From NCBI GenBank assembly GCA_019188255.1, contig JAETXT010000013.1:558001-622000 (forward strand): a stretch of 64,000 bases of DNA, given 5' to 3'. A program made the translations under genes and the position numbers. This DNA is from Verticillium longisporum (taxonomy: Eukaryota > Ascomycota > Sordariomycetes > Glomerellales > Plectosphaerellaceae). Below the pieces are notes generated by a model. It was not told the DNA's origin and did no database searches. It saw nothing but the letters and a program-made list of their open reading frames with translations. Below are positions 55,015 to 64,000 of this stretch, piece by piece (the first letter of the stretch is position 1; each line of letters begins with the position of its first letter).

Positions 55015-58000
55015 TTAGCTTCCAATCTTCCCATCCTGGAACCCGATCCACGGAATCCTGATCCTCAACGCCAACGAGCTCAGCACCACACTGATGCTGC
55101 TCAACGCCATCGCCAACGCGGCCCATACAGGGTCCAGCCGAATATGCTGTCCGGAACTCGTCGTAAACGGGTAGAAGCACCCAGCCGCCACAGGCAGCGC
55201 GAGCACGTTGTACACAATCGCCCAGGCAAAGTTGAGTCGGATTCGGCGGAATACCGTGCGGCTCAGCTCGAGTAGTGTCACCACTGCCCGTAGGTCGCTC
55301 GACACGAGCACAAAGTCGGCACTCGAAATAGCGACATCGCTACCGCTACCAATGGCGATGCCGACGTCGGCGCGCGTCAGAGCGGGAGAGTCGTTGATGC
55401 CGTCACCAACCATCGCGACCGTTGCCCGTTTCATCGTGTGCTCACGGCTGCCAGAATGGGCCTTCATGGTCGATTGGAGGTAGGTAATTTTCTCGGCTTT
55501 CTGCGAAGGAAGAACCTCAGCAAGAACGTTGTTAGGGTCGATGCCGACATATGATGCAACGGCTTTAGCGGTCACCAGGTTGTCGCCAGAAAGCATCCAC
55601 ACACTCGTGCCTCGTTCTCGCAGAGCCTCGACAATGGCGACAGCCTCTGGTCGAATCGGGTCTGCGATGGACAGAGCAGCCGCAAGAGTCCAGGGCGCCG
55701 TATCCTTGGAGATCGGCTTCGTAGCAACAAGGGCAACAGATTTCGCTTCCCTTTTCCAGGTCTCGAGCTGTGCAGCTGTAGACTCGGACATGGCCACGTG
55801 GTTGTCCGACATCAAGCTCTCGTTGCCAACGATGATATCAAACGAGGCATCGAACGACTGTCCGCGACAGATGGCCTTCATACCTCTACCAGGAATCTCC
55901 TGGAGGTTGTCGACACTGGCCAACTGCTCCGTCCGAGACTTGCAATAAGACACGATGGCTTTGGCGATCGGGTGACTGCTGTTCTCCTCGACAGCCTTGA
56001 GCGCCGCAAAGAGAAGCTCTGTATCCTCCTGGCTCGCAGCCTCTTGCGTCGAGCCGGGATACGTCAGGGCGTCCGTGATCTTGGGCTCGCCACCGACCGT
56101 CAACGTGCCAGTCTTGTCGAACACCACCAGGTCAATCTTGCTGGCCTTCTCAAATGCCTCGCCGCCACCTTTGGCTAGGATGCCATGCTTCGCCGCTAGA
56201 CCCCCTCCAACAAAGATGGCCGTAGGGGCCGCGAGACCAAGGCCGCAGGGGCACGCGACAACGAAGACGGCAATGGCGAACTGGAGGGCGAATGCAACCC
56301 AGCCGCTCGTCGCATCGAGGTAAGACTCCGGAAGCACGCCGGCGAGTCCTAGAATCGTCCAAGTCGCCCAGGTCAGGATAGCGATCAGCGTGATGATGGG
56401 CACAAAGTAGGCAGTGAGCATGTCGGCAACGCGCTCCATCGGAGCGCGCTTCGTCTGCCCCTCACGGACAATTTGGACAATTTGATCCAACATCGACCGC
56501 CCGGCAGCTCCAGTGACGCGCATGAGGACAGCTGCATCCTTGTTGACAGTGCCCGCAAAGAGATCGTCGCCGACCTTCTTCCTGATGAGCCGCGATTCGC
56601 CCGTCAGACTAGACTCATCGAAGCTGCTCTCGCCCTGCACAATGACACCATCTGCAACGGGCGATGCACCATGCTGAACACGCACGACGTCTCCAAACTC
56701 AATCATTTCAACCTTGACGGTCGAATCAATAGTGTTGCCAAGACTGTCCTTCTCAACGAGGATGGCGGTGCTGGGGCGCAGCTTGCCAAGAATCTCAACA
56801 GCGTCGCCGGTTTTGGCCTTGCTGTATGCCTCGATTAAACGACCAAGCAGGAGGAAGAGGGTGAGGAACACAACAGAATCAAAGTAAAAATGCGTATCCT
56901 CAACGAAATTTGGTTTCTCAATGCCTGCAGCGACCAATTGGCAGATGGAGGAGACGTAGGCAATCGTGGTGCCGAGCGAGATGAGCAAGTTCATGCTACC
57001 AAACTTGTAAAAACGGCGGAGAATAGGCGTCCTACTGCCGCGCCTCCACAGATTCTTCAATTCCTTGATAGCGCGGACGTGGAATACATCGGTTGCGAAG
57101 AAGTAGACTGGTGTCGCCAAGATGAACAAGACAATCTGCGCTCGGTTGATACCAGAGACCCAAGGTTTCATGAGATAGTGCTTCCAAGGATCATCATCCG
57201 AAACAAGGTTCATGTAGACAATTCCAATGATGAAGGTGGGGATTGCGATAACCAGGCTCAAGTACACTCGGCGGAGCAATTGACGCTGATGACGGGCCAC
57301 CACAGCCTTCGATCGCTCTTCGATGGTGGGCGGATGATATATCGATGGACGGAACGAGGGGTCTGCAGCCTCGATAGCCGCCCAGATGCGTCGGATCGTG
57401 AGGTAGGGGGTGTTGGGCACGTAGGCTATCTGCATTTTTGGGTTTTCGACAGTCGGGGCTGAGATGATTTCGAGGTTCGGCTTGAACGCGGCCAGCGAAT
57501 GCACCAGTCGATCCGGGCAGTGCTTGCAGTAGGCGCCTTCGACTAAGATTTGCACCCTCCTTTCCTGAGCGCCTTCGTGTTCAGGCTCAGCCTCGTATGC
57601 GACGACGCTGTCCACGGTGGCTTCATAGCCCATGTCCTCAATGGCCTCGGCGGTGTCATTTTCCTTGCCGGCAACTGTGAAGTCGACAGTGGCGCTGTTC
57701 GAGACAAGGGTTCCTGCAACATTGGAGATCCAGTCTAGCTTGTTCAGCTCAGCTGTAATGGCATTTGAACAGGAAGCGCATGTCATGCCGCCTATGGCCA
57801 GAGTCGCCCTCCATTGTGATGGCTCCTTGACAGCGTCTGAGCCTTCCTTGGTACCAATTGACTTCTGGTCTATTGGAACAACCTCCTCCAGAGACACATC
57901 GTAGCCAATGTCCTCAATCACTTGGACGAGGACCTGGGCCTCATCCTTCTCCGTGACGTCTACAATCGCGCTGTTGTTGACGAGGTTGACAACGACCTTG

Positions 58001-58785
58001 GCAACACTGGGTCTTCGTTTGAGCTCGACTCGGGTGGAGCGGGGGCAAGACGTGCAGGTCATCCCCCCGATAGAGTAAGTGGTCCCACAGTCGTGGCCGG
58101 CAAAAACAATAGACGAGCGCGACCCGACTGCAGTGATACTCTCGAGTGTGGATAGCGTCGCGAGATCGGACGTGCCTGACCGTTCAAGCCTTGCCCTTGC
58201 GCCGGTCAACAGCGGGGTTTGCGATCCTGAGCGTGGCGTGTGAGGCCGTGAATGGCGGCATTCTTCGCAGTTTGCCAGATGAGTCTGCTGCCTCTTGGTA
58301 AGAGACTGCTTGAACCGAGGGGCAGTGAGCAGCCTGCCGAGGGCGCCGGCACCCTTGGTCTCGGCAGAATCATCGGCAGCTTGATATGAGTGGTCCGCCA
58401 AGTTGTCAAGATCAAGGCTGTCGACGGCAGCGGATGTGGTGGTTACACTGCAGACCTCGAAGCCGGCGGCTTCGAGCGACTTGGCCATGGTGGCTATGAC
58501 ATGGGCGACGGCGGGGCCCGTGTCGCGGTGCTCAACGGTAACAACCGATGTCACAACATTGGGCGAGATCCAGACAATGTCACGGCCGCATGCGTCGCCG
58601 AGAGCTTCTTGAATGGAGGAGACGCATGACGGGCAGTGCAAGTTCCCCAGGAGGAAAGAGGTGGTCACTCGTTTATCGTCGGTCGCCTGTCCTGCTACGG
58701 TGCCATATTGGGCAGCCGAGTCGGCGTGCACACCGGCCCTTCTCGTTGGCGCTTTCTTTCTGGGTAGCAATGGATCGGTGTCCAT
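55015..58785 (-). CDS. CCC2: Copper-transporting P1B-type ATPase (CCC2/ATP7 family)
   Basis: This Cu(I) pump of the late Golgi loads copper into secreted cuproenzymes. The single uninterrupted exon encodes 1,256 residues from ATG 58785. Four N-terminal metal-binding-type segments carry CxxC: CPSC 51-54, CTSC 244-247, CASC 336-339 and CKHC 420-423. The middle two are canonical GGMTCxSC. A fifth CxxC (CEEC, 173-176) lies in the first linker. Transport and catalytic motifs are TGES in LTGESRLIRKK, the membrane CPC in VVACPCGLGLAAPT, the phosphorylation site DKTGTLTVGG, SHPIAKA and GDGINDSPALT. Eight membrane helices are expected from the family. The gene is intact despite its length. Confidence 0.96.
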   Translation of the reverse strand: MDTDPLLPRKKAPTRRAGVHADSAAQYGTVAGQATDDKRVTTSFLLGNLHCPSCVSSIQEALGDACGRDIVWISPNVVTSVVTVEHRDTGPAVAHVIATMAKSLEAAGFEVCSVTTTSAAVDSLDLDNLADHSYQAADDSAETKGAGALGRLLTAPRFKQSLTKRQQTHLANCEECRHSRPHTPRSGSQTPLLTGARARLERSGTSDLATLSTLESITAVGSRSSIVFAGHDCGTTYSIGGMTCTSCPRSTRVELKRRPSVAKVVVNLVNNSAIVDVTEKDEAQVLVQVIEDIGYDVSLEEVVPIDQKSIGTKEGSDAVKEPSQWRATLAIGGMTCASCSNAITAELNKLDWISNVAGTLVSNSATVDFTVAGKENDTAEAIEDMGYEATVDSVVAYEAEPEHEGAQERRVQILVEGAYCKHCPDRLVHSLAAFKPNLEIISAPTVENPKMQIAYVPNTPYLTIRRIWAAIEAADPSFRPSIYHPPTIEERSKAVVARHQRQLLRRVYLSLVIAIPTFIIGIVYMNLVSDDDPWKHYLMKPWVSGINRAQIVLFILATPVYFFATDVFHVRAIKELKNLWRRGSRTPILRRFYKFGSMNLLISLGTTIAYVSSICQLVAAGIEKPNFVEDTHFYFDSVVFLTLFLLLGRLIEAYSKAKTGDAVEILGKLRPSTAILVEKDSLGNTIDSTVKVEMIEFGDVVRVQHGASPVADGVIVQGESSFDESSLTGESRLIRKKVGDDLFAGTVNKDAAVLMRVTGAAGRSMLDQIVQIVREGQTKRAPMERVADMLTAYFVPIITLIAILTWATWTILGLAGVLPESYLDATSGWVAFALQFAIAVFVVACPCGLGLAAPTAIFVGGGLAAKHGILAKGGGEAFEKASKIDLVVFDKTGTLTVGGEPKITDALTYPGSTQEAASQEDTELLFAALKAVEENSSHPIAKAIVSYCKSRTEQLASVDNLQEIPGRGMKAICRGQSFDASFDIIVGNESLMSDNHVAMSESTAAQLETWKREAKSVALVATKPISKDTAPWTLAAALSIADPIRPEAVAIVEALRERGTSVWMLSGDNLVTAKAVASYVGIDPNNVLAEVLPSQKAEKITYLQSTMKAHSGSREHTMKRATVAMVGDGINDSPALTRADVGIAIGSGSDVAISSADFVLVSSDLRAVVTLLELSRTVFRRIRLNFAWAIVYNVLALPVAAGCFYPFTTSSGQHIRLDPVWAALAMALSSISVVLSSLALRIRIPWIGFQDGKIGS

Positions 58786-61737
58786 GATGTAGCTGATGCG
58801 CAGCTGATGTGCAGTTGATATGGGGCTTTCAGCTGAGTGTGGGCGGTCTTCGTGATCGCACTCGAGCCAAGCGTGGTCTGCTCAATGAGCGAGGTTATCG
58901 TGAGAAGCTTGTTTCGAGACTCTGTGCTGAGTTCGCCACCCCCAGAAAAAGTTGGTAGTCGGTGGGGCAAGCGAAAATGAAGAGAATTGGCAGGAAGAGC
59001 AAGACCTCGCAAGTGACACTGCAGCGGGGACAAATGAAGCTTGGTTGTATGCTGTGCGAATGCCGGCGTGTGCGAGAGGGAATGATCAGGTCAGAGTGTC
59101 GTCAAGAGGACGTGGGATTTTCTTGTCAAAGCCTGGTTCTTGGGTCTTGGTATACGTCGTTGGTCAAAACTTCATTTTGGGGGGGCGCGACCCATGTCCA
59201 CTTGCAACTGCCACCAATTTACTCTTGCCTTGCATTTGCCGCGCAAACGGCGCACGCGAAACACGCGCAGAAACGGCACTGACACTGGCTTTCCAATTTG
59301 GCAATAAGGCCAACGTAAGTAATTCGGCCATGACAGCGCCTGCAGACTGCAGGGTCAGTCGAGGCGGGTCTCGCAGGACCTAGAAGGCCTGAGACGGAGA
59401 TTGGTGAGCAAGTTTTGCTTGAGGCCATTGTGCCCTTGGTCGACCTGGCATGGCACCTGGACAGGAGCAAAGTATGTCACTGACGGGTTCATGCAGGTAC
59501 GACCCCGACTCCCGATTGGGATCAAAGTGTCACCACTTTTGCCGATTGGCCGCAGAGGTGCCATGTGCGGCACTGTGCAGACACTGTCATATTAAAATGC
59601 ATTGTGTTCGATGGCGAAAATATGCCAGCGTCAGGTGATGGAGGCTCAGCGACGACGCATGTGCTCTCCATCACCTTGTATCTTACCCAGGGGCAGTGGC
59701 CAGCTTTTTACATGTCACCCACGCACCTCGTACCAGTGGAGAACACACGGCCGCCCTCGCAGAGACCACCTGTAGGAGAGCGGGACCCAGCAAGCGTGTC
59801 CCTGCCGCCGAAATAGACACGACATACACCTGGGGGCCAGAGCGATGCGACCACAGGCCTGACGATATTGATTCTGTCGTCGGGGTAGCGCGCATCGGTG
59901 CTAGGCAAGTCAGGTAGGCAACAGACAGCACAGCACAGCACAGCACACATGGCCAGGCGCCCGCTCCATCCCTGTGCTTCGGCCCCGCCCCAGGGTCGAG
60001 GCCACGCCCTGTCCCGAGTCAAGGAGACGACGGCAGCGCCGGTGCGGTGACGGGCGGTCCGCGCTGGCCCTGTCCAAGATTGCCTGCCTGCCGCCCGTCA
60101 ATATAGGGAGAGACTCGAGCGCGATCACGAGCTCTGGTCTGCGCACCATGCCAACGAGCCGTCCCCTCCCCTCCCCTCCCCTCCTCCGATACAACCCCAT
60201 CCGAGCACTGCAACGACGAGCAGAGTGCGCCAAGCCATCTCTCGTCAAATCCCATCTTGGAAAGTGTTTTTTTGCACCCCTAGCAGATTATCATGGTCAA
60301 CATCCCTGAACGAGGGAGGGCATGTCCACTCACCCCCGGAGCGGCTGGCTGAAGTGACGTGTGTCGAGGCGGCGTAGGGGCGTTCGTCACTAACCTGCGG
60401 CGGGGCATACACGACGGAACGGGAAGCGGGGTGGTGAGGAAGAGGTTGGCTGGCATGCCGCTCTCTGGCTCTTCGCTTGCTAGGCACCACGCAAACAGGG
60501 AATAACGTGATGTCGAGCGGGGGAGGGGCCTCGGAATCCGGTGGCAGTGAACAAGATGTAAGCTTCGGACTCGTGTATAACTGATTCTTCATCGCCCGAA
60601 CACGGCGGGATAGATAGATGACGGCACACTGGGTCCCGGCAGCGTCTTGGCGCCGACCGCAGTCGTCATTCACAGCCGTCCACGAGGTCCGCACGCGAGC
60701 ACCAGTGAGGACGATAGAAGTCAGAAGTCCAGGGATGAGAACAGGGACGGAGGGGGGAAGCCCATGCGCACGGGCCACGCTGCATGTCTAAGCCTTGCCA
60801 GGTCAATTCAACGCCAAGACAACGCCACACCTGATGCCACGAAGAGAATCTTCCAGCCACGTTTATGTAATCAGCCACCACAGCGACCGTCGAGGAAACC
60901 TTGGCATTGTTCGACGTGTCGCCACGTTCCAAAGGGTGGACAGCCAAAGCCTTTGCGTTACAACGCTTGCTCGCATGGTTTCCGTTTGCATGTGGTGGCT
61001 ATTCCCATCCGCCCCCGACATGGCCCAATACTTCCCTCCCCTCCCTCACCAACAACTGGGATGCTTTTTTTTTTCTTCCTGGCAATCGAATTTGAATATT
61101 GGAATTTCGTCGCATGCATGTCCCCCACGTGATACTGTACATCATCAGACCTTCCAGCCTGCATCACACCGTGTCACCACGCCCCCTCTTCTCCCAGGCA
61201 GTTCTCCCAGGCAGGTTGCAAGACAAGACCCGTCCTCACAATCGAGCAAAGCACAGCGGAGGAGCGACAATGGTTTGAAAGGGTTTCAGTGGCCTCAGGC
61301 CTGGTATATTCCGCGTCCCCCGAGGTTCTTCAGACCAGGGACGGCAATGCTATAGTACTCCCCACCCCTTGAACTGCCAGGACGATTCCGTAGAAGCCTG
61401 TGCAAGAAAAAACTAAAAAACTGAGAGCGATGAGAAAGAAAAAAAATGTACCACCCCCGTATGACCCCAACTCCAGTTGGTGTATGCAGATGCCTCCATT
61501 ACCCGCCGAGTATTAACAAAGGGAAAAAGTAAAAGACCAAAGGCAGTCTTCTTCTGCCGCGCCCAAACAATCTCGTCTAGGTGTAATTTGGTATTGAACA
61601 AAAAAGAAAAGAAAAAGAAAGAAAAAAAAGGGCACCAACACCTTCGCTTTTTTTTAGATGCCGGTGTGAGTGCTGGTGTATACTGCGTGCAGAGGAGAAA
61701 GGAAAAATGTGATGCAGTGCTTTGAGGCAAAGTCCAA
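58786..61737. other. Intergenic region between CCC2 and the Pho85-type cyclin gene
   Basis: About 3 kb, upstream of CCC2 and downstream of the cyclin gene. It holds a (CAGCA)n repeat at 59926-59947, a (CCCCT)n tract at about 60162-60184, and A-rich tracts near 61400-61660. Frames of up to about 180 codons have no motif or codon pattern I trust. No gene is called. Confidence 0.45.
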
Positions 61738-62936
61738 TCACCTGACGGTCACAGCTCCAAAGAACATCCTCTCGAGCATGCTCCGGCCAGTGCGCGCCCT
61801 CTTCGCCTTGCTGGCGGCCGCGTAGGCCTCCTCCTCGGATGCGACCTCGTAAGGCAGCAGCGCGGCGGCAGGCTTGCGCTTCGGCATGGCGAGCTTCTCC
61901 TCGACGTGGATCTCAACGGGCGACTCGTACATGCTGCCGTCGGGGACGTACATGTACGGCTCGTTATCGGCATAGGCGTCGGGTGGAGTCGTGGCGCGCG
62001 AGGAGCGGGAGCGAATGCTGGCGCTGTCGACAGAGCGGGCGTACGAGGACATGCTGCCGGAGCTGCTCGAGGACCCATAACTTGTGCTGTAGACCAGGGG
62101 CGGAGGTGTGATGGAGGCGACACCGTTGCTGTGTTGGCGCGAGTGGTAGTGCTCCTCGGACGAGTACTGGCGGGAGCGAGAGGTATCGCGGGAAGAAGGG
62201 GGCGAAGGGTAGGCGGCCTGGAGGTAGAGCTCGTCCTGCTGGGCGCGGCGGAGGCGACGCTGCTCCTCCTCGCGCTGCTTGCGGCGGACCATGCGAGCGG
62301 CGTGCTTGGCTTCGATCTGGTCACGAATGGGGGCCAGGAAGGGGTCGAACTCGCGGTACAGGTCCTCGGGCTCGATGCGCAGGTTCCAGTCGAGGAGAAG
62401 CAGGAGTTGCCTCTCCATGAGGTTGACCTCGGATCGGGAGAAGCCGAATGTCGAGTACTCGGTATCGGCGTTGCTGTAGGCGGCCCAATGCTTGTTCTTG
62501 GGAGATGAGCCGAAGAGGTACATGGCGGAGGGGATGAGCGAGGAGAGGAAGATGCGGGGGGTGGGGCATCGGAGGGCGCGGGCCAGTGGCTGATGCTTGG
62601 ACTTGAGGCGGCCAAGGTAGACGAGGGTTGACATGAGTGTGGGAACCTGGACGTTGGAGGAGACAACGAGCTGGGTAATGAAGGCCTCTAGTGTGGGAAG
62701 ATCGGCGTCTTCGGAGCGGACGCATCGCGGCTCTGTCCTGGAAGGCGTCGGGGAAGCTGGTTGTTCTTCTGTGCCTCCGCAGCGCCGGGAGGCATGAGGT
62801 GCGAGTCGCATGCGATGACGTTGAAGGCAGCACCGGCCAGGTAGGCAATCATTTGCTTGGTGACTGGTTGATAGACGAAGTGGTCGAGGGCGGCGGCGTT
62901 GAGATCAGCCATGGTGAGCTGTTGTGTTGAGTCCAT
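61738..62936 (-). CDS. Pho85-type (PCL) cyclin, one frameshift
   Basis: PCL-type cyclins activate the Pho85 kinase in cell-cycle and morphogenesis control. The ATG at 62936 gives MDSTQQLTMADLNAAALDHF; a second in-frame ATG at 62912 has an ideal context. The start of the cyclin region, VTKQMIAYLAGAAFNVI, is in the first frame. The core is in the second frame: LPTLEAFITQLVVSSNVQVP, STLVYLGRL, RIFLSSLIPSAMYLF and FSRSEVNLMERQLLLLLDWN. The join needs one extra base at the G-run 62750-62753 (C-run on the coding strand), giving QLPPTPSRTEP and a product of 399 residues. A coiled basic RKQREEEQRRLRRAQQDE segment and a Ser-rich tail follow. The C terminus is RSMLERMFFGAVTVR. Confidence 0.87.
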
Positions 62937-64000
62937 CGTGGGTGGTTGTGTGGATGGTGATGGTGGTGGTGGTGGTGGTGGGAGAGGAGGAGGGGTGGAG
63001 GTTGTGGTGGTGGTGATGTTGAGGTCGTATAAGTAAGAAAGCTCTTCAATGAAGAAGATGCCTTGTGCCGAAGCGGTGGGGGCGTAGAGTTGGAGATTCC
63101 GTTGGAGGAAGTGACGGAATCAAAAAAAAAAGAGGCGACAAGGGAGAGGAAGGGAGCAGGCAACTGATATATCAGGGTGGTGGTCGCAAGGGCAAGTGAC
63201 CAAGCGGGAGGGGGTGTGCTTTCCAGGGGACTGACTTGTCAGGGATGCTGGGATCGACTTTCGTCAGTGGGTGATGCAGTCCACGAGGCTGAGCGGTGCG
63301 CCCCAGACTTGTCAGGGGATGAGCTAGCAAAAGACGCTAGACAGGGGGTGCAGATGGACGCAGGGGAGGGGGGCTTGGGGGTTCGGTCCAAGTGGATACA
63401 GTGCCGGTGCCAAGAGAAGAGCCTGTTGGGGCTGGAATGCTGCCGATCGCAGAGGGGCGTGGTGCTGTGCGGGCTGGCCGACCGGGGTAAGACGAGTCCG
63501 TCGAGTCTGGGTCTCTATACTACCACCAAGGCGGTCGCGTCAAGAGTCGAGACACGAGCAGACAAAGAGTCAAGGCAGCTGTCCGAAACTTTGGGCTTCA
63601 GCAAGCGGAGCGAGCAGAAGCAGAAAGGAGAAGCGAGCTGACGGAAAAGTGTGACGATGCGAATGACGATGCGACTGCGGGCAAAAGAGGCAGCGGGCAA
63701 AGCGTGCGGGTCGACCGAAAGACTGCGGCCGTGGCTGTACTGGGTTCTGGGAGAAACCGAGGATCCCGGTCCGGTACTTACGTACAGTACAAAGCAAGGT
63801 TGTGCTGATGGAAGAAGCAAGCTGGTACGAGGCCAACAATTGGTAGCTGAGAACGGGGCGTTTGCCTGGTTCAGGATAGACACTGGGAAGGAAGGAGAAA
63901 GCCCGGTTCGTTCGGACGGTGGTTTTTCGTCGTTTGCACGATGTGCGTAGATGGCGTTGCGAAACTCGGAGCGATGAGGCAAGCTGGCTGTTCAGTGACA
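62937..64000. other. Upstream region of the cyclin gene
   Basis: About 1.1 kb. The first 100 bp hold a (GGT)n microsatellite at 62955-62982, which is (CCA)n on the coding strand, probably in the 5' leader. An A-tract lies at about 63122-63131. No other gene start is supported up to the window edge. Confidence 0.5.

Noticed and set aside
60245..60778. 177-codon minus-strand frame between CCC2 and the cyclin gene
   Set aside because: It has Arg/Pro-rich chance composition, no motif and no plausible start context.

Overview
The window is a stretch of a filamentous ascomycete (Pezizomycotina) chromosome, most likely a Sordariomycete. This rests on short introns (about 50-95 nt) with GTAAGT/GTATGY-like donors and CTAAC/CTGAC-like branch sites, GC-rich exons between pyrimidine-rich intergenic DNA, and gene content (ZDS1-, HUL4-, UFD4-, Pcl- and SRP40-type proteins). 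The class is inferred and no species is claimed. There is no operon, phage or CRISPR structure.

Layout. 0-11 kb: the 3' part of an ASCH-domain protein (+), a short-chain dehydrogenase (-), a 3 kb repeat-bearing gap, and a ZDS1-type Cdc14/PP2A regulator (+). 11-19 kb: a DUF2433 phosphoesterase-like protein with an RGG tail (+), the ubiquinone methyltransferase COQ5 (-), a possible 54-residue membrane peptide (-), and the branched-chain keto-acid dehydrogenase E1 alpha subunit (+). 19-36 kb: a gap with one orphan exon-like ORF, then two HECT ubiquitin ligases, UFD4/TRIP12-type (+) and HUL4-type with an AZUL zinc finger (-), separated by a secreted SGNH esterase (-). 37-42 kb: the 60S biogenesis factor REI1 (+) and an adenosine deaminase of the ADGF/ADA2 family (-). 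42-46 kb: a gene-poor, repeat-marked accessory interval. 46-64 kb: a secreted GMC oxidoreductase (+), nucleolar SRP40/Nopp140 (-), a C3HC/Rsm1 zinc-finger protein (+), an EngB-type mitochondrial GTPase (+), a CCC2-type copper ATPase (-) and a Pho85-type cyclin (-).

Most genes are housekeeping: ubiquitin ligation, ribosome and nucleolar biogenesis, mitochondrial metabolism, copper delivery and cell-cycle control. They are not an evident pathway cluster.

The most striking window-wide signal is that seven otherwise conserved genes carry single-base frameshifts at nine places. Eight of the nine are explained by the loss of one base from a homopolymer (GG, GGGGG, CCCC, CCCCC or CCCCCC), and the ninth could be the same. 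One gene also has an in-frame stop. This looks like systematic sequence or assembly error rather than biology, and it breaks automatic gene models here. No convincing new biological system was found. The better biological leads are a dehydrogenase that has lost its catalytic Tyr and Lys, an ADGF deaminase with an acylation-like N terminus instead of a signal peptide, an orphan exon, a perfect 15-bp inverted repeat, and a dispersed TACCTAGGTA-type palindromic repeat family.
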